Source of the DNA: JBMYRH01 sp049602155
GTDB lineage: Bacteria; Myxococcota_A; UBA9042; PHBI01; JBMYRH01
Assembly (NCBI GenBank): GCA_049602155.1
Contig: JBMYRH010000014.1
Span: 62,001-126,000 of the forward strand
Direction: 5' to 3'
DNA: 64,000 bases
A program made the translations under genes and the position numbers. How positions within the stretch are numbered: position 1 is the stretch's first letter; each line of letters starts with the position of its first letter. This document shows, piece by piece, positions 1 to 8,804 of the stretch. A model generated the notes under the pieces. It made no database searches. It worked only from the letters and a program-made list of their open reading frames with translations, and was not told the DNA's origin.

Positions 1-861
1 GACGAGGGCTATGACCTTAAGGCCGATGGTTTGGTGGGGACGGAGATCTTCCTCGACGAGCAATCGGTGACAGGCACCGAGAATATCTTGATGGCGGCGG
101 CCCTCGCGAAGGGGACAACGACGATCCTCAACGCTGCCTGTGAACCGCATGTTCAGGGCCTCTGCCGAATGCTCGTCTCGATGGGCGCTGAGGTGACCGG
201 GATCGGGACAAACAGCATCCGTATTACGGGGACCGATAAGCTCCATGGGACCACTCACGTCATTGGGCCTGATTACCTCGAGATTGGGAGCTTCATGGGC
301 CTGGCGGCCGTGACGAATTCAGACATTACGATTGAAGGGGTCCGTCCAAACGAGCTCAGGATGATCCTGCACACCTTTGCTCGTCTCGGGGTCGTCCCAG
401 AGATCGACGGTGATCGTCTTCGTGTGCCCCCTGGTCAGTCTCTTGAGGTCAGAAAAGACCTCCATGGCGCGATCCCTCGAGTGGATGATGCGCCATGGCC
501 ACATTTCCCCACGGACTTGATGTCCATCGTCATCACGGTGGCCACACAAGTTCAGGGCACAGTGCTCTTCTTCGAGAAGATGTTTGAAGGGCGAATGTTC
601 TTCACCGATTCGCTGATCGCGATGGGAGCCAGCATCATCCTCTGCGACCCGCATCGCATTGTCGTCGTGGGGCCATCTCAGCTCTACGGGACGACGCTTG
701 AGAGCCCGGATGTGCGCGCTGGTATGGCGCTGCTCATTGCGAGCTTGGCCGCGAAAGGGACCTCGACGATCTACAACGTGCGCCAAATCGATCGCGGCTA
801 CGAGCGCATCGAAGAGAAGCTTCAGGCCCTTGGAGCGTCGATTCGTCGCGAGAGCGCGTGA
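1..861 (+). CDS. murA: UDP-N-acetylglucosamine 1-carboxyvinyltransferase MurA (5' part missing)
   Basis: The reading frame is open from base 1 and encodes about 286 residues, the C-terminal two thirds of a protein that is normally about 420 residues, so the start and the loop with the catalytic Cys lie outside the window. MurA transfers enolpyruvate from PEP to UDP-GlcNAc, the first committed step of peptidoglycan synthesis, in the cytoplasm. Visible family signatures are SVTGTENILMAAALAKG with NAACEPH after it, the PHFPTD segment carrying the conserved Asp, FEGRMFF, and the C-terminal DRGYERIEEKLQALGA. The stop overlaps the proB start by 4 nt, so the two are probably translationally coupled. 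The family call is firm; a MurA paralogue of the same superfamily is the only alternative. Confidence 0.95.
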   Translation, partial: DEGYDLKADGLVGTEIFLDEQSVTGTENILMAAALAKGTTTILNAACEPHVQGLCRMLVSMGAEVTGIGTNSIRITGTDKLHGTTHVIGPDYLEIGSFMGLAAVTNSDITIEGVRPNELRMILHTFARLGVVPEIDGDRLRVPPGQSLEVRKDLHGAIPRVDDAPWPHFPTDLMSIVITVATQVQGTVLFFEKMFEGRMFFTDSLIAMGASIILCDPHRIVVVGPSQLYGTTLESPDVRAGMALLIASLAAKGTSTIYNVRQIDRGYERIEEKLQALGASIRRESA

Positions 862-1964
862 CACATCGGGAGATAGGCACGATCAACCGTTTGGTCGTGA
901 AGATGGGCAGCACAGTCGTCTTATCGGATGCCTTTGACGCGCTCGTCGATCACATCGCGACCTTGTCTCGAGCGACTATCGAGGTCGTCATCGTCTCAAG
1001 CGGCGCAGTGGCGATGGGCATGCGATGCTTGGGGTTGGACGAGCGGCCCAAGAGCCTCAGCCGTGTGCAAGCCTTAGCGGCTATCGGACAGGCTGAGCTA
1101 ATCGGCCGCTACAACGCCAGACTCGGGGCGCACGGTTGTCGCTGTGCACAGGTCCTGCTGACCCACGAAGGCCTCAGCGGTCGACGACATGCGATGAATA
1201 TTCGACACACCCTTGAGGATGTCTTGGCCTTGGGGCTCATCCCTGTCGTGAATGAAAATGACAGCGTGGCCACGGAAGAGCTTCGGTTCGGAGATAATGA
1301 TCGGCTCGCGGCCGCAGTAGGCGCCACGATTGGTGCAGATTTAGTCGTGCTCTTGAGCGATATCGACGCGCTCTATGATGCCGATCCGAGGACGTCTTCT
1401 GATGCACAGCCGGTCTTTGAGGTGGCGACGATCGACGCAGACATCCGAGCGATGGCGGGGTCTGCGGGATCGTCAATTGGCACCGGGGGGATGACCTCGA
1501 AGATCGCCGCTGCTGAGCTCTCGGTGGGCGCAGGGATTCCGCTCATCGTGGCGTCAGGATCTAGGCCCGATGTCTTGGCGCACATCCTTGGTGGTCAGCG
1601 TGTAGGCACCCGCTTTGCGGCAAACGCTCATGTCGGTAGACGGCGTCATTGGATTGGTTTTTTGAGCAAAGTGAAAGGGACGCTCAGTGTTGATGAGGGC
1701 GCAGTGAACGCCCTTGAGACCCGGGGCTCTAGCCTCCTCGCCGCGGGCCTCGCCAGCGTCGATGGGGTTTTTGAGCGCGGTGACTCGGTGCGCGTCATTA
1801 ATGCCGAGGGGCGAGAGATCGCGAGGGGTCTCTCAGGCTACAGCTCTGAGGATCTCCTCAAGATCTGCGGCTGCCGTTCGGAGGATGTGTTGCGGGTCCT
1901 AAAGCTCAACGCTGCTGATCCGGTCATCCATCGAGACGACCTCGTGTTGACCGCATTTCTTTAG
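858..1964 (+). CDS. proB: glutamate 5-kinase ProB
   Basis: This is 368 residues, the usual length for a ProB with a C-terminal PUA domain. It phosphorylates L-glutamate to glutamyl 5-phosphate, the first and feedback-regulated step of proline synthesis, in the cytoplasm. The amino-acid-kinase fold shows as VVKMGSTVV near the N-terminus, IVSSGAVAMGM, the segment IPVVNENDSV with FGDNDRLAAAVG, LLSDIDALYDADPR, and GTGGMTSKIAAA near residues 210-220. The PUA domain covers roughly the last 90 residues. The GTG start overlaps the murA stop (GTGA). No proA is present downstream. Confidence 0.95.
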   Translation: MTHREIGTINRLVVKMGSTVVLSDAFDALVDHIATLSRATIEVVIVSSGAVAMGMRCLGLDERPKSLSRVQALAAIGQAELIGRYNARLGAHGCRCAQVLLTHEGLSGRRHAMNIRHTLEDVLALGLIPVVNENDSVATEELRFGDNDRLAAAVGATIGADLVVLLSDIDALYDADPRTSSDAQPVFEVATIDADIRAMAGSAGSSIGTGGMTSKIAAAELSVGAGIPLIVASGSRPDVLAHILGGQRVGTRFAANAHVGRRRHWIGFLSKVKGTLSVDEGAVNALETRGSSLLAAGLASVDGVFERGDSVRVINAEGREIARGLSGYSSEDLLKICGCRSEDVLRVLKLNAADPVIHRDDLVLTAFL

Positions 1965-2011
1965 CCTCGTGGTCGACTTAGCGATGCAGTGATGTGCCTG
2001 CGGGAATCGAT

Positions 2012-2031
2012 GCAAACCGGAGAGGGTTTGC
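2012..2031. other. small hairpin between proB and the SurA-like gene
   Basis: GCAAACC and GGTTTGC form a perfect 7-bp inverted repeat with a 6-nt loop, 48 nt after the proB stop. No T-tract follows, so an intrinsic terminator is not supported; it could be an mRNA 3'-end structure or chance. The rest of the 251-nt gap holds only the promoter candidate listed next. Confidence 0.3.
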
Positions 2032-2083
2032 TACGCCCGAAGAGCACCTGCCAACCCGGTCGCTAAGCGGACAGAATGGGACG

Positions 2084-2111
2084 TTGACACCACGGGGGCG
2101 CTCAATAAGAT
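2084..2111 (+). promoter_or_regulatory. sigma-70-type promoter candidate for the SurA-like lipoprotein gene
   Basis: A perfect TTGACA (2084-2089), a 16-bp spacer and TAAGAT (2106-2111, 4 of 6 matches to TATAAT) lie 105 nt upstream of the ATG at 2216. It is the only good match in the 251-nt gap after proB and would start the SurA-like / gcvPB / glycosyltransferase / kinase run. Confidence 0.5.
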
Positions 2112-2215
2112 GCAGCCCCAATGGGAGTCGCGTCGCGACGATGCTGATGCACCCCGAACCCCCAGTTGGTCGCCTCACACGGCAGACCACACGATGACAG
2201 TATCCAGGAGAGACC

Positions 2216-3445
2216 ATGACCTCCCGCTTCCTCATTTCACTCGCCGCGATGTCGCTGATCGCGGCATGCGGTCAAAGCGCTCCAACGGCTCCGAAGAGCC
2301 CAACCCCTGCTGCTGGAGGTGCTGAGGCGCCTGCCGCCGCTGGGACCAAGGCTGTCGATCCCGGCAAGCCTGCCGCCGCCGCTGCGGCCCCCGCGGTGAA
2401 GGCTGCCGCTGACAAGAAGGCAGCTGCTGCACCCGCAGGGGAGCGCCTCGAAGGGTGGATTGCCAAGGTCAATGGCGTGGAGATTACGGCAGGGGCCTTC
2501 TACCAGGACCTCGACAAGATCACGGCCCGCGGCGCAAAGATCCCAGCGGATCGTTTGGCCCGTATTCAGCAGAATATCTTGAAGCGCCTCATCGAGAAGG
2601 AGCTCATCAAGCAGGCTGTCAGCAAGGCCGGCGTCACGATTGGTGACAAAGAGATCGAGGCGGCGTTCGTCGAGTACAAGAAGCGCTTCCAGACGGAAGA
2701 GCAGTTCGACAACTACCTTAAGCATGGCCGCGTGACCTTGGACTCTATCAAGGCTCGCATCACCGAGAAGAAGGCCCTCGAGAAGCTCATCGAGGCGAAG
2801 GGTAACCTTGAGATTGGCGACAAGGAGCTTCAGGAGTTCTACGCCAAGAACGAGCGCTTCTACATCGAGAAGGCGGGGGTGAAGGCCAGCCACATCCTCG
2901 TGAAGGTCGCCGAGAAGGCGAAGGCCGAGGATGAGAAGCGCGCCCTCGACAAGGTAAAGCAGGTCCGCAAGGAGCTGAAGGCCGGTGGTGACTTCGCGGA
3001 GCTCGCGAAGAAGTTCTCCGAGGGCCCCTCGGCTCCAAAGGGTGGCGATCTTGGCTTCTTCGGCCAAGGGCAGATGGTCAAGGACTTCGAAGAGGTCGCC
3101 TTCAAGATGAAGGTCGGCGAGATCTCAGGCCCAGTTCGCACCCGCTTCGGTTTCCACATCATCAAGGTGATCGACAAGCGCGAGGAGCGTAAGAAGCCCT
3201 TCAAAGAGGTCAAGGAGCAGATCTCCCAGAGCCTTAAGAATAAGAAGTTCTTCCAGGAGCGCCGCAAGCTCCTAGAGACCCTCCGAAAGGAGGCCAAAGT
3301 TGAGAAGCGGCTGGAGGATCCGAAGCCTGCAGCTGCGCCGAAGAAGCCCGTCACGATCGACAAGGCCAAGGGCGCCAAGCTCGTCCCCACCAAGGCTGCT
3401 GCACCCAAGGCTGGCGCTAAGCCGGCTGCGGCTCCGACCAAGTAG
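2216..3445 (+). CDS. SurA-like parvulin peptidyl-prolyl isomerase lipoprotein
   Basis: This 409-residue protein begins with a lipoprotein signal (lipobox IAAC, Cys18), then an Ala/Pro/Lys-rich linker to about residue 75, a SurA_N-like helical chaperone segment (about 80-210) and one PPIC rotamase domain (about 222-322). The rotamase shows ASHILVKV, FAELAKKFSEGPS, KGGDLGFFGQGQMVKDFEEVAF and TRFGFHIIKV. The tail is again Lys/Ala/Pro-rich. It most likely folds or escorts outer-membrane or secreted proteins in the periplasm, which fits a genome rich in exported proteins. AGGAG at 2206-2210 sets the ATG start. The low-complexity ends are unusual; the PpiC/PrsA/SurA family assignment is solid, the exact client role is inferred. 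Confidence 0.9.
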   Translation: MTSRFLISLAAMSLIAACGQSAPTAPKSPTPAAGGAEAPAAAGTKAVDPGKPAAAAAAPAVKAAADKKAAAAPAGERLEGWIAKVNGVEITAGAFYQDLDKITARGAKIPADRLARIQQNILKRLIEKELIKQAVSKAGVTIGDKEIEAAFVEYKKRFQTEEQFDNYLKHGRVTLDSIKARITEKKALEKLIEAKGNLEIGDKELQEFYAKNERFYIEKAGVKASHILVKVAEKAKAEDEKRALDKVKQVRKELKAGGDFAELAKKFSEGPSAPKGGDLGFFGQGQMVKDFEEVAFKMKVGEISGPVRTRFGFHIIKVIDKREERKKPFKEVKEQISQSLKNKKFFQERRKLLETLRKEAKVEKRLEDPKPAAAPKKPVTIDKAKGAKLVPTKAAAPKAGAKPAAAPTK

Positions 3446-3463
3446 TCACCCAGGAGAAAAACG

Positions 3464-4993
3464 ATGGCTGTCTCCGAAACCGATGCCCTGCCCGCCTCCG
3501 GATCGAATCCACGCGCTGTTCAAGGTCTTCAGTTTCGGGAGCCGCTCCTTTTCGAGCGCTCCTCTGCAGGCCGCCGTGGACATAGCCTCCCCGAGAGCTC
3601 TCGCGTAGACGGTAATGTGGGGATCCCCACATCATTGCTCCGTCAAGAAGCCCCGGCGTGGCCCGAGCTCAGCGAGCCTGAGGTCGTCCGTCACTTCGTG
3701 CGCTTGAGCCATCAAAACTATGCGATCGACGTGGGTTTCTTCCCGCTCGGCTCGTGTACGATGAAGTACAACCCAAAGATCAATGAAGCAGTGGCACGTA
3801 TGCCTGGCTTCGCTGAGCTCCATCCGTATGTGGACGAGTCTTGGATGCAGGGTGCGCTTCAGGTGATGTGGGAGCTTGAAGGCTACTTGGCTGAGATCGC
3901 CGGTTTTGATGCTGTGACGCTGCAGCCGGCCGCGGGTGCTCAGGGTGAGTTCACCGCCTTGAAGGTCTTCCGCGCGCGACTCATCGCCCGTGACGGGCGT
4001 CCGCGTACCAAGGTGTTGGTTCCAGACACTGCGCACGGGACCAACCCCGCCAGCTGCACGCTTAACGGCTACAAAGCGGTGCCCATCGCGTCTTCTGCGG
4101 AGGGTATCCTGGACCCGGCCGCGGTTGAGGCGGCGATGGATGACGATGTCGCTGGCATCATGGTCACGAACCCAAACACCCTAGGCCTCTTCGAGACTAA
4201 TATCGCTGAGGTCGCAGAGATCGTTCATCGTCATGGTGGGTTTGTGTACTGCGACGGCGCGAACCTCAACGCCTTGATGGGGCGCGCGCGACCCGGTGAT
4301 ATGGGCGTGGATGCGATGCACATCAACCTCCATAAGACCTTCTCAACGCCTCATGGGGGTGGTGGACCAGGGTCCGGACCAGTAGGCGTGACGGCGGAGC
4401 TTGCCCCGCACCTCCCAGCACCTCGTATTAAGCGAGACGGAGAGCGATACCACTTAGACTGGGATTGCCCGGCTAGCATTGGCCGCGTGAAAGCGTTCTT
4501 CGGGAACTTTGGCATGCATGTGCGCGCCTACACGTACATCCGTGAGCTCGGCCGTGAGGGGCTGAAGCAGGCCAGCGAGATGGCTGTGCTCAACGCCAAT
4601 TATCTCCGTGTGCGGCTCTCAGAGAGCTTCCATGTCCCTTATGACCGGCCGTGCATGCACGAGGTCGTCCTGACGGATAAGCGTCAGCGCAAGGCCACGG
4701 GGATTGAGACGAAGGACATCGCGAAGGCGCTCATCGATCGAGGGTTTCACCCACCGACGGTCTACTTCCCGATCTGCGTGGAGCACGCGTTGATGATCGA
4801 GCCGACCGAGACTGAGGCGCTCGACACCTTGGAGAGCTTCATCTCGGCGATGGAGGACATCGCCAAGACGGCCCTTGAGGACCCGGAGAGCATCAAAGCG
4901 TCTCCGACACTGACACATGTCGGTCGCCTCGATGAGACGCGAGCGATTCGAAAGCCAGTGCTGCGGTGGACACCTCAGCCTGAGCAGGGGTGA
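3464..4993 (+). CDS. gcvPB: glycine dehydrogenase (decarboxylating) subunit 2, GcvPB
   Basis: This is the C-terminal (PLP-binding) half of glycine-cleavage P-protein, 509 residues, the usual split-subunit length. With GcvPA it decarboxylates glycine and loads the aminomethyl group onto lipoyl-GcvH in the cytoplasm. The PLP lysine is Lys291 in INLHKTFSTPHGGGGPG. Other hallmarks are FPLGSCTMKYNPK, ELHPY, LQPAAGAQGE, DTAHGTNPAS and MVTNPNTLGLFE. AGGAG at 3452-3456 supports the ATG. gcvPA, gcvH and gcvT are not in this window, unlike the common clustered arrangement. The stop overlaps the next start (GTGA). Confidence 0.96.
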   Translation: MAVSETDALPASGSNPRAVQGLQFREPLLFERSSAGRRGHSLPESSRVDGNVGIPTSLLRQEAPAWPELSEPEVVRHFVRLSHQNYAIDVGFFPLGSCTMKYNPKINEAVARMPGFAELHPYVDESWMQGALQVMWELEGYLAEIAGFDAVTLQPAAGAQGEFTALKVFRARLIARDGRPRTKVLVPDTAHGTNPASCTLNGYKAVPIASSAEGILDPAAVEAAMDDDVAGIMVTNPNTLGLFETNIAEVAEIVHRHGGFVYCDGANLNALMGRARPGDMGVDAMHINLHKTFSTPHGGGGPGSGPVGVTAELAPHLPAPRIKRDGERYHLDWDCPASIGRVKAFFGNFGMHVRAYTYIRELGREGLKQASEMAVLNANYLRVRLSESFHVPYDRPCMHEVVLTDKRQRKATGIETKDIAKALIDRGFHPPTVYFPICVEHALMIEPTETEALDTLESFISAMEDIAKTALEDPESIKASPTLTHVGRLDETRAIRKPVLRWTPQPEQG

Positions 4994-6426
4994 ACGCGAA
5001 GCGCACTGCGCTGGGGAGCACCGCTGCGTTTGCTTTGGTCCTCTTCATTGCGCTTGGTCAGGGGTCGATAGCGTCGACTGATGACGCCCTCTACGCTCAG
5101 ATGGCACGCGAGATGGCTCAATCCGGCCGTTGGCTCACGGCGACTTGGCTCGGCGCAGAGGTATTTGAGAAACCTCCGCTGCTGCTCTGGATGTTGCGGC
5201 TCTTTGGGCCATGGTTTGGTTGGTCTGAGTTTGGGTTAAGGCTCCCGGGGGTGCTGGGAGCATCTGCATGCCTTTATTACGTCGTGCGGCTGACTCAGGC
5301 GGAGACGTCGAGCCCGCTGGCGGGCTTCACGGCCGGCCTCGCTACCTTGGCGACCGTCACGTTCACACTTAACGCGCGTCGACCGCTCACTGATCCGTTG
5401 CTGTGCGCCGCCATCATGGCCTCTATCTGGTACACAGCTCAGCTGATCGCCTTGCCTAGGCGCTCCTCGGCGATCTGCTTGGGCATCGCAGGTGGGCTCG
5501 GAGTGCTCGCGAAATGGGTCGCGATGGGCCCGGTCGTCCTCGTGTGTGGTGTCGGGTTACTTTGGGCGCGACGGAGATCGCAGCTCGTCACCGCAGTTGT
5601 GATCGGCTTGTGCGTGGCTGGTCCTTGGTTTGTCGGCATGACTGCGGCCCATGGCGGCGCATTTTGGGAGGTGTTCCTCGGCTATCACGTCGTCGATCGT
5701 GCCGGTGATGCGCTCGTAGGGGCCGATCCGGTGAGCCTCTATGCCGACACTCTGTGGCAGCTTGAAGGTGCCTTTGGCGTGCTCTTAATGGTGGGGCTCT
5801 TAGCCGCCGTGGTGGTAAGGCGCGGCATCATGACGACCTTGGTCGTAGGGACTGCAGGGGTGACGTTGCTGGTCATTCATCTCTCATCAACCAGGCTGTA
5901 TCACTACGCGATGCCTATCATTCCGTTGGCTGCAGTGGCGGTGAGTCTCGCTGCCGCGCGCCGCCGAGAGGTGCTTATGGGGCTGGGTGTTCTCTCTATG
6001 ATCGCCTTTACGCTCGGTCCCCTTGATCCGACCTTGTTGCGTCCGGATTTTGCGCCGATGAGCAGGACGCTGGGGCTCTCGTTGAGAGAGATCCCCGAGG
6101 ACGCGCGCATCATCAGCTGGGAAGATTACGATCCCGCGTTGACTTGGTATGCCGACCGGCCTGTGCGGATCTGGACACAGAGCGAGTCAATGGCAGCGGC
6201 TCAAAATTCTGTGGACATGATGCGACGTGCTGAGGCGGTCACCTTCGCGACACCTGAGCGAATGAACGTGCTCGCTCATTCCCCAGAGTCGATCTTCTTA
6301 GTCGCCCCCAGAGAGAGGGCAGGGAGCCTCATCGGCTGGGCCCAGAGCTTGACCCATCGCCGCGTCGGTGTGGACGCTGAGAGCATGAAGACTCACGTCA
6401 TCGTCAGGTTGGGGCCCATCACATGA
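4990..6426 (+). CDS. ArnT/PMT-type (GT39/GT83) membrane glycosyltransferase
   Basis: This is a 478-residue polytopic membrane protein with a first transmembrane helix at about residues 9-27. The first periplasmic loop carries STDDALYAQMAREM and then W-L-G-A-E-V-F-E-K-P-P-LLLWM, the DD/ExKPP signature of the ArnT/YkcB/PMT superfamily, which moves sugars from polyprenyl-phosphate donors to lipid A or other cell-envelope acceptors. About ten further hydrophobic segments follow, then a soluble C-terminal part from about residue 345. The acceptor cannot be told from sequence. The GTG start overlaps gcvPB by 4 nt, and the stop overlaps the histidine kinase start (ATGA). Confidence 0.82.
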   Translation: MNAKRTALGSTAAFALVLFIALGQGSIASTDDALYAQMAREMAQSGRWLTATWLGAEVFEKPPLLLWMLRLFGPWFGWSEFGLRLPGVLGASACLYYVVRLTQAETSSPLAGFTAGLATLATVTFTLNARRPLTDPLLCAAIMASIWYTAQLIALPRRSSAICLGIAGGLGVLAKWVAMGPVVLVCGVGLLWARRRSQLVTAVVIGLCVAGPWFVGMTAAHGGAFWEVFLGYHVVDRAGDALVGADPVSLYADTLWQLEGAFGVLLMVGLLAAVVVRRGIMTTLVVGTAGVTLLVIHLSSTRLYHYAMPIIPLAAVAVSLAAARRREVLMGLGVLSMIAFTLGPLDPTLLRPDFAPMSRTLGLSLREIPEDARIISWEDYDPALTWYADRPVRIWTQSESMAAAQNSVDMMRRAEAVTFATPERMNVLAHSPESIFLVAPRERAGSLIGWAQSLTHRRVGVDAESMKTHVIVRLGPIT

Positions 6427-8042
6427 GGCTCTCCATATCTACCCGCATCTTCATCGGCTTCATCTTGGTCATCGTGACCTTTGGATCGGTCTGTGCTTAC
6501 ACGATCTACCGCATGACTCGGATGCGTCAGACGGTGGGGTTGATCTGGGAAGAGGTCATCCCCGTGGCCGATCAGCTCAAGGAGCTGTCCCGCCAGGTCA
6601 CGGCCCCGACCGCGTTTTTGGAACTCGATCGGCCGAGCGATGCGCACTGGTTGGCCCGAATTCTGCCGGGGATGGAGCCGTTCCGTCACACGCAGCGCAT
6701 TGAGCGGCGCCTCTTGACGATCGCGGCGGCGGCGAACTTGCCTGACTCCGACTCGGAGCTGCTGCGTAAAGCCGCGACTTCGCTCTCCGAGCTTCGGGAA
6801 GGCGATAGGCTCGTCGCGATGATCCCTCCGGCGGCTCGAGACCCCTCTGTGACGACGAGTGAAGCCGCGTTTGCGCGCCTCAGTGAGATCACCGCGAAGC
6901 TCGCGAGTGAAGGGACTCTGGTCCGCGAAGCGCCCGAGACGCGGGCGATGATGTTCATGTTGCGTACGATCAACAGGACCGTCATTCACGTCGCGCGCAG
7001 CGTCTCCGAGCCAGTCGGTGCGCTGAGCGGTCGGGCGGCTGAGGATGAGAAGACCGCGATGGTCGCTGTGGGGCTAATTGCGAGCGGCGCGATGCTGCTC
7101 TCGCTTGTCATTTTGCTCATGATTCAGCTCACCCTCGCGCCAATTCGTCGACTCAGAGAGGGTGCGCGGCGCATTGCATCGGGCGCGTTTGATGAGCGTG
7201 TCCCCGCTGGCTCGCGCGATGAGATTGGTCAGCTCGCCAGCGAATTCAACACGATGGCTGAGGCGCTCAGCGCCCGTGATCGCGAGCTCGCCCGGCAGCG
7301 CCATGAGCTCCTCCGCGCCGATCGCTTGGCGACCATCGGTAAGATGGCTGCTCAGATCACCCATGAGGTGCGCAACCCGCTGTCTTCGATTGGCCTCAAC
7401 ACAGAGATGTTGGAGGAGGAGATCGGGGAGAACAAAGAGGCGCAGCAGCTCCTCACCGCTGTACAGCGCGAAGTGCATCGCCTCAAGGCGATCACTGAGG
7501 AGTACCTCCGCTTCGCCCGCTTGCCCAAGCCAGCGATGGTCCCCCTCGACCTCGTGCAGACGCTGACGAGCCTCCTGTCGTTCCTCTCCTATGAGCTTCA
7601 GGAGTCGAAGATCACGCTGCAAACCGAAGGGATCCCGGCGGTGCTGCCGACCGTCATGGGAGATGACGATCAGCTTCGCCAAGCGTTCCTCAACGTCGCG
7701 AGGAATGCGATTGAGGCGCTGCGCGAGGTGCCAGAGCCTCGTCACCTCAGCGTCACGGCGTCCGTAGGACCTGAGGACGGTGTACAGATCAGCTTTACCG
7801 ACGATGGTCCGGGGATCGATACCACGATCGCGCATCAGATCTTGGAGCCGTTCGTGACGGGGAAACAGGGGGGCACAGGGCTTGGGCTGGCCCTCACTCA
7901 GCAGATCCTCGTTGATCACGGCGGCGGAATATCAGTCAGGTCCCCCGCCCTTGACGAGGCCTCCCAAGACCGCCCGGGGACCTGTCTTCTCTTAACCTTA
8001 CCGCTTGATGAGTCTGGTCAGGTTGTCGAGGTCGCTCAATAA
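6423..8042 (+). CDS. membrane sensor histidine kinase (orphan, HAMP-HisKA-HATPase)
   Basis: The protein has 539 residues: a transmembrane helix at about 7-29, a helical periplasmic sensor region (about 30-210), a second helix at about 213-237, a HAMP domain (about 238-290) and a kinase core. The H-box is THEVRNPLSSIGLNTEM with His314, the N-box ends LNVARNAIEAL (Asn428), G1 is DDGPGI near 461-465 and G2 is GGTGLGLAL near 483-491. The H-box type resembles NtrB/ZraS/AtoS kinases that often pair with sigma-54 activators (family inference). No response regulator gene is adjacent, so its partner is elsewhere. The ATG overlaps the glycosyltransferase stop by 4 nt, suggesting coupled expression. Confidence 0.92.
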   Translation: MRLSISTRIFIGFILVIVTFGSVCAYTIYRMTRMRQTVGLIWEEVIPVADQLKELSRQVTAPTAFLELDRPSDAHWLARILPGMEPFRHTQRIERRLLTIAAAANLPDSDSELLRKAATSLSELREGDRLVAMIPPAARDPSVTTSEAAFARLSEITAKLASEGTLVREAPETRAMMFMLRTINRTVIHVARSVSEPVGALSGRAAEDEKTAMVAVGLIASGAMLLSLVILLMIQLTLAPIRRLREGARRIASGAFDERVPAGSRDEIGQLASEFNTMAEALSARDRELARQRHELLRADRLATIGKMAAQITHEVRNPLSSIGLNTEMLEEEIGENKEAQQLLTAVQREVHRLKAITEEYLRFARLPKPAMVPLDLVQTLTSLLSFLSYELQESKITLQTEGIPAVLPTVMGDDDQLRQAFLNVARNAIEALREVPEPRHLSVTASVGPEDGVQISFTDDGPGIDTTIAHQILEPFVTGKQGGTGLGLALTQQILVDHGGGISVRSPALDEASQDRPGTCLLLTLPLDESGQVVEVAQ

Positions 8043-8079
8043 AGGTACAAGAGGAGGCTACCTTTTCAGAGGCGAGTCT

Positions 8080-8799
8080 TTGGACTTCTCGGTGATGACC
8101 TACAATATCCGCTTAGGGCTAGATAGCTCCTTGGAAGAAGTCGCGGATATCTTGGCGGAAGCTGATATTGCCTCTGTCCAAGAGGTTGGCTGCGAGTGGA
8201 TTAAAGGGCCTCCCGGACACCAGGCGCAGCAGTTGGCGAAGATGAGTGGCCTCACTCATTTTCGCTTCGCTTCAGCTCTGACCGTTCGACCGGGCACTGA
8301 TCCGCCGGAGCCGAAACCTGCCCCGACGGCAGAGGAGCGGCCTGGTTACGGTGTCGCGCTTTTGTCGCGTTTCCCACTCGGTCCGTGGACGCGACATCGC
8401 CTCCCGAAGCGTAAGGATGAGCAGCGCTGCATCTTATCAGGGACGGTCGTCACCCCTTCGGGGCCTGTGACGGTGATGGTCACCCACTTGTCGACGTGCG
8501 AGGCAGACCGGCAGGCTCAAGGTGGCGCGCTCGTTCGCCACGCTCAGACTCAGGCGTCGCCGCTGTTAGTGCTCGGAGATCTCAACGCAGAGATCGATGA
8601 TCCAAGCCTCGCAGGGCTAAACGGCTTCTTACGCAACGCTGCGGGAGAGGATCCACACCCGAGTTATCCGGCTCATGCGCCAGAGCATGCCATCGACCAT
8701 ATCTACGTCTCGAATGAGCTTGAGGTGGTCGTCCCTGCGATGCCGCTGCCCTTCATGAAGAGTGATCACTTGCCGGTGATGGCCAAGCTCCGACTCTAG
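8080..8799 (+). CDS. endonuclease/exonuclease/phosphatase (EEP) family metallo-hydrolase
   Basis: EEP-fold hallmarks are visible: VMTYNIRLGLDSSLEEVADIL, the metal-binding Glu in SVQEVGCEW, HLPKR/CILSG core strands, GDLNAEIDDPSL, and the C-terminal AIDHIYV then SDHLPVMAKL, which supplies the catalytic Asp-His pair. Members cleave phosphodiesters or phosphomonoesters of nucleic acids, lipids or small molecules; the substrate here is unknown. No signal peptide is seen, so it is probably cytoplasmic. The start is uncertain. A TTG at 8080 follows AGAGG by 7 nt and begins right at the domain; a TTG/ATG at 8005/8008 would overlap the kinase gene and add 25 residues of poor character. It ends 5 nt from the convergent DASS gene. 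Confidence 0.85.
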   Translation: MDFSVMTYNIRLGLDSSLEEVADILAEADIASVQEVGCEWIKGPPGHQAQQLAKMSGLTHFRFASALTVRPGTDPPEPKPAPTAEERPGYGVALLSRFPLGPWTRHRLPKRKDEQRCILSGTVVTPSGPVTVMVTHLSTCEADRQAQGGALVRHAQTQASPLLVLGDLNAEIDDPSLAGLNGFLRNAAGEDPHPSYPAHAPEHAIDHIYVSNELEVVVPAMPLPFMKSDHLPVMAKLRL

Positions 8800-8804
8800 T
8801 CATC

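Noticed and set aside
1292..1302. GATAATGATCG, resembling half a Fur box
   Set aside because: It lies inside proB and encodes the conserved G-D-N-D-R motif; the second half of the palindrome is absent.
3795..3811. TGGCACGTATGCCTGG as a sigma-54 promoter
   Set aside because: It lies in the gcvPB coding region and lacks the TTGC -12 element.
8005..8079. Longer N-terminus for the EEP-family protein from TTG/ATG at 8005/8008
   Set aside because: It overlaps the kinase gene, has no ribosome-binding site and precedes the domain; TTG at 8080 has AGAGG 7 nt upstream.
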